A stretch of DNA of 7,639 nt, taken from positions 1 through 7,639 of the forward strand of contig FR879703.1 of NCBI GenBank assembly GCA_000435055.1. Reading direction: 5' to 3'. This DNA comes from Clostridium sp. CAG:138 (GTDB taxonomy: Bacteria > Bacillota > Clostridia > Christensenellales > CAG-138). A model generated the notes under the pieces. That model saw only the letters and a list, made by a program, of their open reading frames with translations. It was not told where the DNA came from and made no database searches. Position 1 is the stretch's first letter, and each line of letters starts with the position of its first letter. Of the stretch, positions 1-4,941 are shown one piece after another. The translations under genes and the position numbers were made by a program.

Positions 1-85
1 CACATGCGAGATACCCGAACCCGGCGTGTTGGGGGAAGAACCCCAATCGCAGCAAAAACGCCGAAGACTGCCATAAAAGAACCAT
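1..85 (-). CDS. Partial CDS, possible Spo0A C-terminal-domain-like protein (5' end only)
   Basis: Only the first 28 codons lie in the window; the gene runs off the left edge. The ATG at 85 is preceded by GGAGG with a 6-nt spacer, and a good promoter lies upstream on the same strand. The peptide starts MVLLWQSSAFLLRLGFF and continues PQHAGFGYLAC. The spacing L-G-x-x-P-x-x-x-G-[FY]-x-Y-L resembles the first helices of the DNA-binding (sigma-A-contacting) domain of the sporulation regulator Spo0A, where a Gly-Pro and later Gly-Tyr-x-Tyr-Leu pattern occurs. Short stand-alone proteins with this domain are known in Clostridia, and the absence of a receiver domain before the motif would fit one. An alternative in-frame start in another frame at 98 has no well-spaced ribosome binding site. 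The family call rests on a short motif and is tentative; the existence of a coding start is better supported. Confidence 0.45.
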   Translation of the reverse strand, partial: MVLLWQSSAFLLRLGFFPQHAGFGYLAC

Positions 86-165
86 ATAAAACCTCCATTG
101 TTTTACTTGTATTTCCTCACGGGCGGGACTTGCTCATCCTCTGTTCTGCCGTGAGCTTGATATGA

Positions 166-194
166 ATTATAGCCATGTTAGGTGATTTTGTGAA
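166..194 (-). promoter_or_regulatory. Sigma-A-type promoter for the leftmost minus-strand gene
   Basis: On the minus strand the sequence reads TTCACA (189-194), a 17-bp spacer, then a perfect TATAAT (166-171). Transcription would start near 159, leaving about 74 nt of leader before the ATG at 85. The position and orientation support the partial CDS at the left edge. Confidence 0.65.
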
Positions 195-497
195 GTGCAT
201 GGTAAAAGATGACTATTACAAGTGAGGGGTTGACAAACTTTCTAACACGCAGTAATTGCAGTATAATCGCATATTTGAGATTACTTTCGGACATTTTAAA
301 GGCAAATTTTCAACTCCTCCGCGAGCGTTATATATCATTCAACCCCTTTTTCGAGGCAAAAATTCGCCCGAAAAGACTCGAATATACAAACTTGTTCAAA
401 AATGTTTTGGTATATTTTTGCACCACTGTTCGAATGCCGCGTGCATCCGCTGTAAAAGAATCAATTTGAACATTTATGCTGCCGCAAATAAAAACGG
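195..497. other. Intergenic stretch with no supported gene
   Basis: No open frame here has a convincing ribosome binding site or recognisable protein. AT-rich sequence contains a 9-bp inverted repeat (AGGGGTTGA at 225-233, TCAACCCCT at 339-347) and a small hairpin TTCGAG/CTCGAA (350-355 with 377-382). A TTGACA at 230-235 and a TATAAT at 262-267 are 26 bp apart, too far to form one sigma-A promoter. Confidence 0.5.
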
Positions 498-526
498 TTT
501 ATCTTTCTGTATCTTTATGGTATAAT
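498..526 (+). promoter_or_regulatory. Extended -10 promoter of the DUF368 gene
   Basis: A perfect TATAAT at 521-526 is preceded by TGG (518-520), which gives the TGn extended -10 element. The -35 region at the expected distance is weak (TTTATC at 498-503, 17-bp spacer), as is usual for extended -10 promoters. Transcription would start near 533, about 66 nt upstream of the TTG start codon. Confidence 0.65.
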
Positions 527-598
527 GTTGCTGTTACTAAGAAATAGCGGTCAATATGCTGAAGTGTATTCGGCCGCATTCGAAATTGGAGGAAAAAT

Positions 599-1507
599 TT
601 GAATCTGTTTCTCAGCAAAATTCTCGCAGGATTTGTGATCGGTGCGGGAGCAATCATTCCCGGACTCAGCGGCGGAATTCTTGCCGTTTCGATGGGTTTG
701 TATCAGCCGACGATTGAAGCAATCACCGGTTTTTTCAAAGCACCGAAAAAGAATTTTAATTTTCTGCTTCCGCTCGGCATCGGCGGCGTTATCGGTTTTG
801 CGGTTTTCATGTTTTTGATCGACAGTCTGTTTGCAAAATATCAGACAGAAGTCGTCTGCCTTTTTATGGGGCTTGTAATCGGCAGTATCCCCTCTTTTCT
901 GAAAGAAGCAAACGGTGACGAACCGTTTAAAAAAACTAATTGGCTCTATATTATTCTTGGCTTTGCGTTTGCAATAACACTTGTTTTGCTTGGATTTTTT
1001 ACGGGCGAATCCGGTACCGGAGCAGTCGCGGCAAGCCGTGAACTTACTCCCCTGCTTGCTGCGCTTTGCGGCGGGATAATCATGATCGGCACCGTCCTTC
1101 CCGGCGTGAGCACATCATTCATTCTTATAAACATGAACGTTTATAAGAGTTTCATGGAAGTATTCACCAAGTTTCTCAGCAATCCCGGGCAGAATATCGT
1201 CCTCGGCCTATCCTCTATTGCCGGAATTCTTGTTGTTGCGATTCCGATGCTGCTGATTGTTCGGAAGGTGCTTAATCGTTTCCATCGTCAATCCTTCTAT
1301 ACACTGTTCGGCATACTGCTCGCAACAATTGTCGGTTGTGTGATACAGGAAGTTATGCGCAACCAAGCCGGCATCGGTTTCCTAAGGATTGTGGTTCTTG
1401 TTGTTCTTTTTGCCGGCGGTGTTGCAGCATCCTATGCTATGGACAGTGCAACGAAAAAACTCGAACTGAACGAGGAAACTGCCGAAAGATCGACTGCGGC
1501 TGAGTGA
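599..1507 (+). CDS. popT: DUF368 membrane protein, PopT-type polyprenyl-phosphate transporter
   Basis: A 302-residue, very hydrophobic protein with eight or more apparent membrane segments and a charged cytosolic tail (about 281-302). The family hallmark is visible twice: an early segment with AGAIIPGLSGG (residues 16-26) and a later one with GTVLPGVSTSF (164-174), matching the internal repeat of DUF368 with its conserved Pro-Gly pairs. DUF368 proteins have been reported as polyprenyl-phosphate (undecaprenyl-phosphate) translocases that return the lipid carrier across the membrane after cell-wall polymer assembly, in parallel with DedA-family UptA. The role here is by family only. Translation starts at TTG (599): GGAGGA at 588-593 is correctly placed, and no in-frame ATG upstream competes. 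The gene stands alone, with its own promoter at 498-526 and terminator at 1548-1587, convergent with groEL. The family assignment is firm; the symbol follows published usage for DUF368. Confidence 0.9.
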   Translation: MNLFLSKILAGFVIGAGAIIPGLSGGILAVSMGLYQPTIEAITGFFKAPKKNFNFLLPLGIGGVIGFAVFMFLIDSLFAKYQTEVVCLFMGLVIGSIPSFLKEANGDEPFKKTNWLYIILGFAFAITLVLLGFFTGESGTGAVAASRELTPLLAALCGGIIMIGTVLPGVSTSFILINMNVYKSFMEVFTKFLSNPGQNIVLGLSSIAGILVVAIPMLLIVRKVLNRFHRQSFYTLFGILLATIVGCVIQEVMRNQAGIGFLRIVVLVVLFAGGVAASYAMDSATKKLELNEETAERSTAAE

Positions 1508-1547
1508 GTTTTTGCACTGTCCGCTCAGTACTCTGTATTTAAGTTTT

Positions 1548-1587
1548 GAGGTTCGAAAACAGACTTTACGTTTTCGAACCTCTTTTT
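1548..1587 (+). terminator. Intrinsic terminator of the DUF368 gene
   Basis: A perfect 13-bp stem (GAGGTTCGAAAAC at 1548-1560, its complement at 1570-1582) encloses a 9-nt loop and is followed by five T (1583-1587). It begins 40 bp after the DUF368 stop codon. On the other strand no T run follows the stem, so it acts mainly in the plus direction. Confidence 0.9.
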
Positions 1588-1595
1588 ATGTGTAA

Positions 1596-1641
1596 ATTAA
1601 CAAAACGCCGGTAAAACACATCAATGCATCCTGCCGGCGTT
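1596..1641 (-). terminator. Candidate terminator of the groESL operon
   Basis: Reading the minus strand after groEL, AACGCCGG (1641-1634) can pair with CCGGCGTT (1611-1604) across a 22-nt loop. The T-rich sequence TTGTTAAT follows (1603-1596). The stem is perfect and GC-rich, but the loop is long and the T tract is interrupted. It lies about 100 bp beyond the groEL stop codon. Confidence 0.45.
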
Positions 1642-1661
1642 AATCGTACACATATTGTCGA

Positions 1662-1701
1662 CCGATACCGGCGGATACGTTTTCCTCCGCTGTCGGTTTT
1701 T
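1662..1701 (+). terminator. Candidate second plus-strand terminator facing groEL
   Basis: CCGA (1662-1665) and CGGCGGA (1669-1675) can pair with TCCGCTG (1686-1692) and TCGG (1693-1696), with a 3-nt bulge and one G-U pair. Five T follow (1697-1701). No plus-strand gene lies between this and the DUF368 terminator, so it may stop read-through from becoming antisense to groEL. It could also form in the groEL 3' end as a simple hairpin. Confidence 0.35.
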
Positions 1702-1739
1702 GCTTTACGGATTATTCATTCGTTCAGCTTTTCAACTGA

Positions 1740-3362
1740 TTAATACATTCCTGCGCCGCCCATGGGAGGTTCGGGTGCTTCGGGCTTGGGAATATCGCAA
1801 ACGATGCTTTCGGTGGTCAGAACCATTGCCGCAACGGAAGCAGCATTCTGGAGTGCGCTCCTTGTGACCTTGGTGGGATCGATAATGCCCTTTTCAACCA
1901 TCATGCCGTATTCATTTTTCGCTGCATCGTAGCCATAGCCGAGCTTGCCTGCACTGCGGACGTTTGCAACGATAACGCTGCCTTCAAGACCCGCATTTGC
2001 ACTGATCTGGCGGATGGGTTCTTCCAGAGCGCGAACGATAATTGCAACGCCGGTGCGGAAATCGCCTTCGTTTTTTGTCTCAAGCGCCTTAACCCTGTCG
2101 ATAACGCTGAGAAGCGCAATGCCGCCGCCGGGCACGATGCCCTCTTCAACCGCAGCGCGGGTTGCGTTAAGAGCGTCCTCTATGCGCATTTTAATCTCCT
2201 TCATTTCGGGTTCGGTTGCAGCACCGACGGAAATGACGGCAACGCCGCCTGCAAGCTTTGCAAGGCGTTCCTGGAGTTTTTCTTTATCGTATTCGGAAGT
2301 GGTTTCCGCAATCTGAGCACGAATCTGCTTTACGCGTGCAGCAATAGCTTCCTGATTGCCTGCACCCTCGACAATGGTGGTGTTCTCTTTGTCGACACGA
2401 ACCTGGCGTGCCCTGCCGAGCTGGTTAAGCGTGGTTTCTTTAAGATCCATTCCGAGTTCTTCGGAAATAACCTCACCGCCGGTAAGGGTTGCGATATCCT
2501 TGAGCATTTCCTTGCGCCTGTCACCGAAGCCGGGGGCTTTTACCGCAACGCAGGTGAAGATGCCGCGAAGCTTGTTCACAACGAGAGTTGCAAGCGCATC
2601 TCCCTCAACATCTTCCGCAATGATGAGCAGCTTTTTGCCCTGCTGTGCGATAGGTTCGAGCACGGGCAAAATCTCCTGGATGTTGCTGATTTTTTTCTCG
2701 GTAATCAGAATATAGGGGTCATCAAGAACAGCTTCCATCTTGTCGGAATCGGTTACCATGTATGCAGAAGCATAGCCTCTGTCAAACTGCATACCCTCAA
2801 CAACGTTGAGTTCGGTTTTCATTGTTTTGCCTTCTTCGATGGTGATAACGCCGTCGTTGCCGACTTTTTCCATTGCATCGGAAATAAGTGCGCCGACCCT
2901 TTCGTCGGAAGCGGAGATTGAGGCAACCTGTGCGATCTCCTGTTTGCCGGAAACGGGTTTGCTGATTTCCTTAAGGCCTGCAACAGCTTCTTCAACTGCT
3001 GCTTCAATGCCCTTGCGGAGAACCATGGGATTTGCACCTGCCGCAACGTTCTTCATGCCCTCGCGAACGATCGCCTGAGCAAGAATTGTTGCTGTTGTTG
3101 TGCCGTCGCCTGCAACGTCATTTGTTTTTGCAGCCACTTCGCGAACGAGCTGTGCACCCATGTTTTCGAACGGGTCTTCAAGCTCGATCTCTTTCGCAAT
3201 GGTAACACCGTCATTTGTGATAAGCGGTGCGCCGTATTTCTTTTCAAGAACAACATTGCAGCCCTTGGGTCCGAGAGTGATTTTAACCGTATTTGCAAGA
3301 GTGTCAAGGCCCGCTTCAAGAGCGCGGCGTGCATCCTCTCCGTGTTTTATCTGTTTTGCCAT
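1740..3362 (-). CDS. groEL: Chaperonin GroEL (Hsp60)
   Basis: A complete 540-residue GroEL, of the usual length. It forms the double-ring cytosolic chaperonin that folds client proteins in an ATP-driven cycle with GroES. Visible landmarks: LGPKG (30-34) and GDGTTT (85-90) in the nucleotide-binding site, where Asp86 corresponds to E. coli Asp87; the AAVEEGIVPGGG signature near the C-terminal third; DALNATRAA just before it, which carries the hydrolytic Asp of the family. The C-terminus ends PMGGAGMY, shorter than the multiple GGM repeats of E. coli but common in Firmicutes. The start ATG (3362) is preceded by AAGGAAG with an appropriate spacer. It follows groES by 102 bp and is co-oriented, so it is very likely in the same operon. 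No truncation or frameshift is seen. Confidence 0.98.
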   Translation of the reverse strand: MAKQIKHGEDARRALEAGLDTLANTVKITLGPKGCNVVLEKKYGAPLITNDGVTIAKEIELEDPFENMGAQLVREVAAKTNDVAGDGTTTATILAQAIVREGMKNVAAGANPMVLRKGIEAAVEEAVAGLKEISKPVSGKQEIAQVASISASDERVGALISDAMEKVGNDGVITIEEGKTMKTELNVVEGMQFDRGYASAYMVTDSDKMEAVLDDPYILITEKKISNIQEILPVLEPIAQQGKKLLIIAEDVEGDALATLVVNKLRGIFTCVAVKAPGFGDRRKEMLKDIATLTGGEVISEELGMDLKETTLNQLGRARQVRVDKENTTIVEGAGNQEAIAARVKQIRAQIAETTSEYDKEKLQERLAKLAGGVAVISVGAATEPEMKEIKMRIEDALNATRAAVEEGIVPGGGIALLSVIDRVKALETKNEGDFRTGVAIIVRALEEPIRQISANAGLEGSVIVANVRSAGKLGYGYDAAKNEYGMMVEKGIIDPTKVTRSALQNAASVAAMVLTTESIVCDIPKPEAPEPPMGGAGMY

Positions 3363-3405
3363 AAAAAATACTTCCTTTCAGTAAAATTTTAAAAGTTGCT
3401 GCGAC

Positions 3406-3454
3406 CACTGAGCAGACAGAAACGGGTGCATCCCGAATCAAATTATGCTCAGCG
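3406..3454 (-). other. Stem-loop in the groES-groEL intergenic mRNA
   Basis: CGCTGAGCA (3454-3446) and TGCTCAGTG (3414-3406) can form a 9-bp stem including one G-U pair. Inside it a second hairpin, CGGG/CCCG (3435-3432 with 3426-3423), has a 5-nt loop. No T tract follows, so it is not a terminator. It sits in the 102-nt spacer and could set different stability or cleavage of the groES and groEL parts of the transcript, as reported for some other groESL operons. Confidence 0.5.
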
Positions 3455-3464
3455 TCTTGTCGTG

Positions 3465-3749
3465 TTACTCAACAACGGCAAGAATATCGCTCTGGCGAAC
3501 AATGATGTATTCTTCGCCGTCAAGCTTGACTTCATTGCCCGCATACTTTGAATAGATAACTTTGTCGCCGACGTTTACGGACATCGTGACGTCCTTGCCG
3601 TCAACAACACCGCCGGGGCCGACTGCGATAACTTCCGCCATCTGGGGCTTTTCTTTTGCGTTTCCGGTAAGGATGAGCCCGCTCTTGGTGGTTTCTTCAA
3701 CTTCGCAGCTCTTGATAACAACTCTGTCGAATAAAGGTCTGATTTTCAT
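3465..3749 (-). CDS. groES: Co-chaperonin GroES (Hsp10)
   Basis: A complete 94-residue GroES, of normal length. Seven copies form the lid that closes the GroEL cavity. The N-terminus MKIRPLFDRVVIK is the family signature. The mobile loop that contacts GroEL spans about residues 16-36 (EETTKSGLILTG), with the GLIL hydrophobic contact. The later GDKVIYSKYAG and the C-terminal QSDILAVVE strand are also typical. The start at 3749 is supported by AGGAGG (3762-3757) with a 7-nt spacer. It is the first gene of the groES-groEL operon. No CIRCE operator (TTAGCACTC-N9-GAGTGCTAA) is found upstream, and no good promoter lies close to the start. The nearest strong promoter on this strand is at 4065-4092. 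Confidence 0.98.
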   Translation of the reverse strand: MKIRPLFDRVVIKSCEVEETTKSGLILTGNAKEKPQMAEVIAVGPGGVVDGKDVTMSVNVGDKVIYSKYAGNEVKLDGEEYIIVRQSDILAVVE

Positions 3750-3874
3750 AACAATACCTCCTGTATGTGGATAACACTTCAGTTATGCTGATGCACCCGT
3801 ATGTGTGAAACTAATTGTGCAAAAGCACTGCCCTGCCTCCGTTCCGATGCAGAAACCGTGCAGCAGTACGAAGT

Positions 3875-3893
3875 TTGATGCATACTTGATGCA
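3875..3893. repeat. Tandem TTGATGCA repeats, 11 bp apart, upstream of groES
   Basis: TTGATGCA occurs at 3875-3882 and again at 3886-3893. The 11-bp period places both copies on the same face of the DNA helix, as expected for a pair of protein half-sites. A third partial copy (ATGCAAT) follows. No known regulator site was recognised, and the repeat may be chance. Confidence 0.3.
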
Positions 3894-3932
3894 ATGCAAT
3901 AACATTGTGTTGAAATCGAATTCAATGTCGGA

Positions 3933-4017
3933 TGAGAATCACAGTCTGCCGTAAGGAAGCGCGGCACCCGGGATATTCCCCGAAGCTCAGGCTTTGCCTA
4001 TGCCGCAGGATTGCTCA
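3933..4017 (-). ncRNA. Putative structured leader RNA upstream of groES
   Basis: Read on the minus strand, an 85-nt domain folds by eye into a closed multi-branch structure. The outer helix is TGAG-C-AATC with GATTCTCA (4017-4009 with 3940-3933, one bulge). An inner helix GCGGCA/TGCCGC (4006-4001 with 3966-3961) encloses two hairpins: AGGC-AAA-GCCT (3999-3989) and CGGG/CCCG with a 6-nt loop (3982-3969). Together these make a three-way junction. The inner-helix arm TGCCG can instead pair with CGGCA at 3951-3947, so two states exclude each other. I compared it from memory with SAM, FMN, cobalamin, TPP, c-di-GMP, ZTP and SRP RNA and found no match. It could be a groES leader element or a separate small RNA. 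Confidence 0.4.
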
Positions 4018-4037
4018 CGCATTAAACCGATCGGTGT

Positions 4038-4052
4038 ACATAATCATTATTA
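4038..4052. promoter_or_regulatory. Fur/PerR-like 7-1-7 box (copy 1)
   Basis: The core ATAATCATTAT (4040-4050) is a perfect 11-bp palindrome around a central C. It matches 11 of 14 informative positions of the Bacillus Fur box (TGATAATNATTATCA) and of the PerR box (TTATAATNATTATAA). It lies just downstream of the start expected from the minus-strand promoter at 4065-4092, where a bound repressor would block transcription toward groES. Which Fur-family member, if any, binds cannot be told. Confidence 0.4.
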
Positions 4053-4064
4053 CCGATAATTGGT

Positions 4065-4092
4065 ATTATATTCAACTGCTCCGCATTGTCAA
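4065..4092 (-). promoter_or_regulatory. Near-consensus minus-strand promoter, candidate for groESL
   Basis: On the minus strand a perfect TTGACA (4092-4087) and a perfect TATAAT (4070-4065) are separated by 16 bp. Transcription would begin near 4058 and reach groES after about 309 nt of leader. No gene or terminator is seen between, so groES-groEL is the likely target, although an independent small RNA is possible. Confidence 0.65.
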
Positions 4093-4116
4093 GCCCGGTC
4101 ACGGGGTTGACGCAAT

Positions 4117-4131
4117 ATATAATCATTATCC
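4117..4131. promoter_or_regulatory. Fur/PerR-like 7-1-7 box (copy 2)
   Basis: The same 11-bp palindrome ATAATCATTAT recurs at 4119-4129. It matches 11 of 14 positions of the Fur or PerR 15-mer and 14 of 19 of the classical Fur box ending at 4130. It lies between the divergent promoters, 13 bp upstream of the -35 element at 4144. An alternative reading, that its TATAAT (4118-4123) is a -10 element, lacks a -35 partner. Confidence 0.4.
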
Positions 4132-4143
4132 GGGCATTTAGTG

Positions 4144-4172
4144 TTGCATTTTTTGAAAAATGGGAATATAAT
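4144..4172 (+). promoter_or_regulatory. Sigma-A-type promoter of the small ORF/attenuator transcript
   Basis: TTGCAT (4144-4149), a 17-bp spacer and a perfect TATAAT (4167-4172) read on the plus strand. Transcription would start near 4179, about 123 nt before the small ORF and about 295 nt before the terminator at 4441-4473. Confidence 0.7.
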
Positions 4173-4184
4173 GACAGCATGTTG

Positions 4185-4266
4185 CCGGGCATCCGTTCCG
4201 ATCAGCCGCATCGTTGTTTAAAATCAACATTGCAGGCGGCACGTCGGATCATGCGGCGGATACCCG
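4185..4266 (+). other. Long hairpin in the leader of the small ORF
   Basis: CGGGCATCCG (4186-4195) pairs with CGGATACCCG (4257-4266) in 9 base pairs with a single C-A mismatch. Nested inside are TCCGA/TCGGA (4197-4201 with 4244-4248), GCCGC/GCGGC (4205-4209 with 4236-4240) and GTTG/CAAC (4213-4216 with 4225-4228). The result is an 80-nt rod that ends 21 nt before the Shine-Dalgarno site of the small ORF. No known riboswitch was recognised. Confidence 0.45.
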
Positions 4267-4301
4267 TAAACAGAGTACCATCAGATGAAGGAGGTTAAAG
4301 C

Positions 4302-4391
4302 ATGAACAGGATTATCTCAGGAATCAACGGCTTCGGTGTATACCCGTTTTCCGTTTGTGCAGTCGGCCGCCTTCGGTGCCTCAATTCCTGA
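4302..4391 (+). CDS. 29-residue small ORF, candidate regulatory leader peptide
   Basis: The ATG at 4302 follows AAGGAGGT (4288-4295), which is fully complementary to the 16S anti-Shine-Dalgarno sequence, with a 6-nt spacer. This is the best ribosome binding site in the window. The peptide begins MNRIISGINGFGVYPFSV and ends CAVGRLRCLNS. It has no signal peptide, no clear membrane helix and no known domain. An intrinsic terminator begins 50 nt after the stop codon, and the next gene on this strand is a heterodimeric ABC exporter. In B. subtilis the small ORF bmrB precedes bmrCD and controls it by ribosome-mediated attenuation; the layout here is similar. Arg23-Leu24-Arg25 matches the Arg-X-Arg motif at which macrolides arrest ribosomes, as in the ErmDL leader. 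The leader-peptide role is inference. Alternatives are a free-standing small peptide or a small RNA that happens to carry an ORF. Confidence 0.55.
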   Translation: MNRIISGINGFGVYPFSVCAVGRLRCLNS

Positions 4392-4440
4392 CTTTTGCCG
4401 CAAGAGCAAATAACAGGGATTTGATGTTATCAGCCTTATC

Positions 4441-4473
4441 CGAGCCGCAAGCACGATTGCGGCTCGTTTTTTT
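4441..4473 (+). terminator. Strong intrinsic terminator after the small ORF
   Basis: CGAGCCGCAA (4441-4450) and TTGCGGCTCG (4457-4466) form a perfect 10-bp stem with a 6-nt loop, followed by seven T (4467-4473). A weaker hairpin ATAACA/TGTTAT (4410-4415 with 4425-4430) lies just upstream. The terminator either ends a small transcript of about 295 nt or acts as the attenuator of the ABC operon. Confidence 0.9.
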
Positions 4474-4941
4474 GCCGCAATTGCTGCAAGTCAACGCTTT
4501 TTCGAAACTTGAAAACAGAAAAGAGCATTCGAACACACGCTTGCGCGTCGGCAGATACGGTTTTTGCCCATAGACCTTATCATTGCAATTCATATATTTA
4601 AGCGCAGCAGTTCACTTCGGCGAACAGCCCAAAGCCGATTTCCGTTACTCGGCCTTGTTTAATAAACGCAGGCTCGCACGCTCTTTTCAAAACCGAAATC
4701 TGCTTCAAAGCCGCTTTTCCGAAAAGGCATACCTTTAACCTTTTCCGGAACATGCTTTCGTTGCATTTCAAATTTATCAATGTTTATTTCGGCATGCACC
4801 GCAGTTCCGCTTTTTGCTCCGTGCGGGATTCATGTGTGCCGAACGAAAAAGCTCTTCACCCGCTGCGGCATCACAAGGCGCACATCCGAACCGGAACAGC
4901 GGCTGCATGTTTTCGATTCAACCGACAGTTTTGGAGGAACT
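4474..4941 (+). other. 468-bp region between terminator and ABC operon, no supported gene
   Basis: Open frames here lack ribosome binding sites and recognisable products. Several foldable elements occur: GTTC-A-C-TTCG-G-C-GAAC (4610-4625), CAAAGCCGA/TCGGCCTTG followed by TTTAAT (4630-4663, a weak terminator candidate), CTTTT/AAAAG around 4711-4725, and GGCATGCACCGCA with TGCGG and TGTGTGCC (4791-4840, a 13-bp interrupted stem). CCGCTG/CAGCGG (4860-4865 with 4897-4902) may pair as well. The region would be the ABC mRNA leader under either promoter model. No tRNA or known riboswitch was recognised. Confidence 0.5.
4761..4788 (+). promoter_or_regulatory. Weak candidate promoter of the ABC exporter operon
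   Basis: TTGCAT (4761-4766), the same -35 hexamer as the upstream promoter, is followed after 16 bp by TTTATT (4783-4788), which matches TATAAT at four of six positions. If real it would give a leader of about 146 nt and make the exporter independent of the upstream attenuator. Confidence 0.25.

Noticed and set aside
230..267. TTGACA (230-235) and TATAAT (262-267) as a promoter
   Set aside because: The spacer is 26 bp, far from the 16-18 bp that sigma-A needs, and neither hexamer has a good partner at the right distance.
225..351. 9-bp inverted repeat followed by T run as a terminator or mobile-element ends
   Set aside because: The arms are 105 nt apart, too far for an intrinsic terminator. 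No transposase or target-site duplication is seen.
3561..3870. CIRCE operator for groESL
   Set aside because: AGCACT occurs near 3824 but its flanks differ from TTAGCACTC and no GAGTGCTAA partner lies 9 bp away.
3933..4017. Known riboswitch (cobalamin, FMN, SAM or c-di-GMP type) in the groES leader
   Set aside because: Short matches such as GGGAA, ACTGTGA or GCAAAGCC are present, but the conserved cores and their order do not fit any of these families.
4118..4123. TATAAT at 4118-4123 as a plus-strand -10 element
   Set aside because: Nothing like a -35 hexamer lies 16-18 bp upstream; TTGACG at 4107 is only 5 bp away. It is better read as part of the repeated palindrome.
4381..4780. Two minus-strand open frames (4381-4593 with a CxxC, and 4598-4780) as small genes
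   Set aside because: Neither has a ribosome binding site or promoter, and the first runs through the plus-strand terminator stem. They look like chance frames.
4780..4941. Longer N-terminus for the first ABC subunit starting at 4780
   Set aside because: The extra 54 residues look unlike an exporter N-terminus. The ATG at 4780 lacks a ribosome binding site, whereas 4942 has GGAGG and gives a normal basic start.
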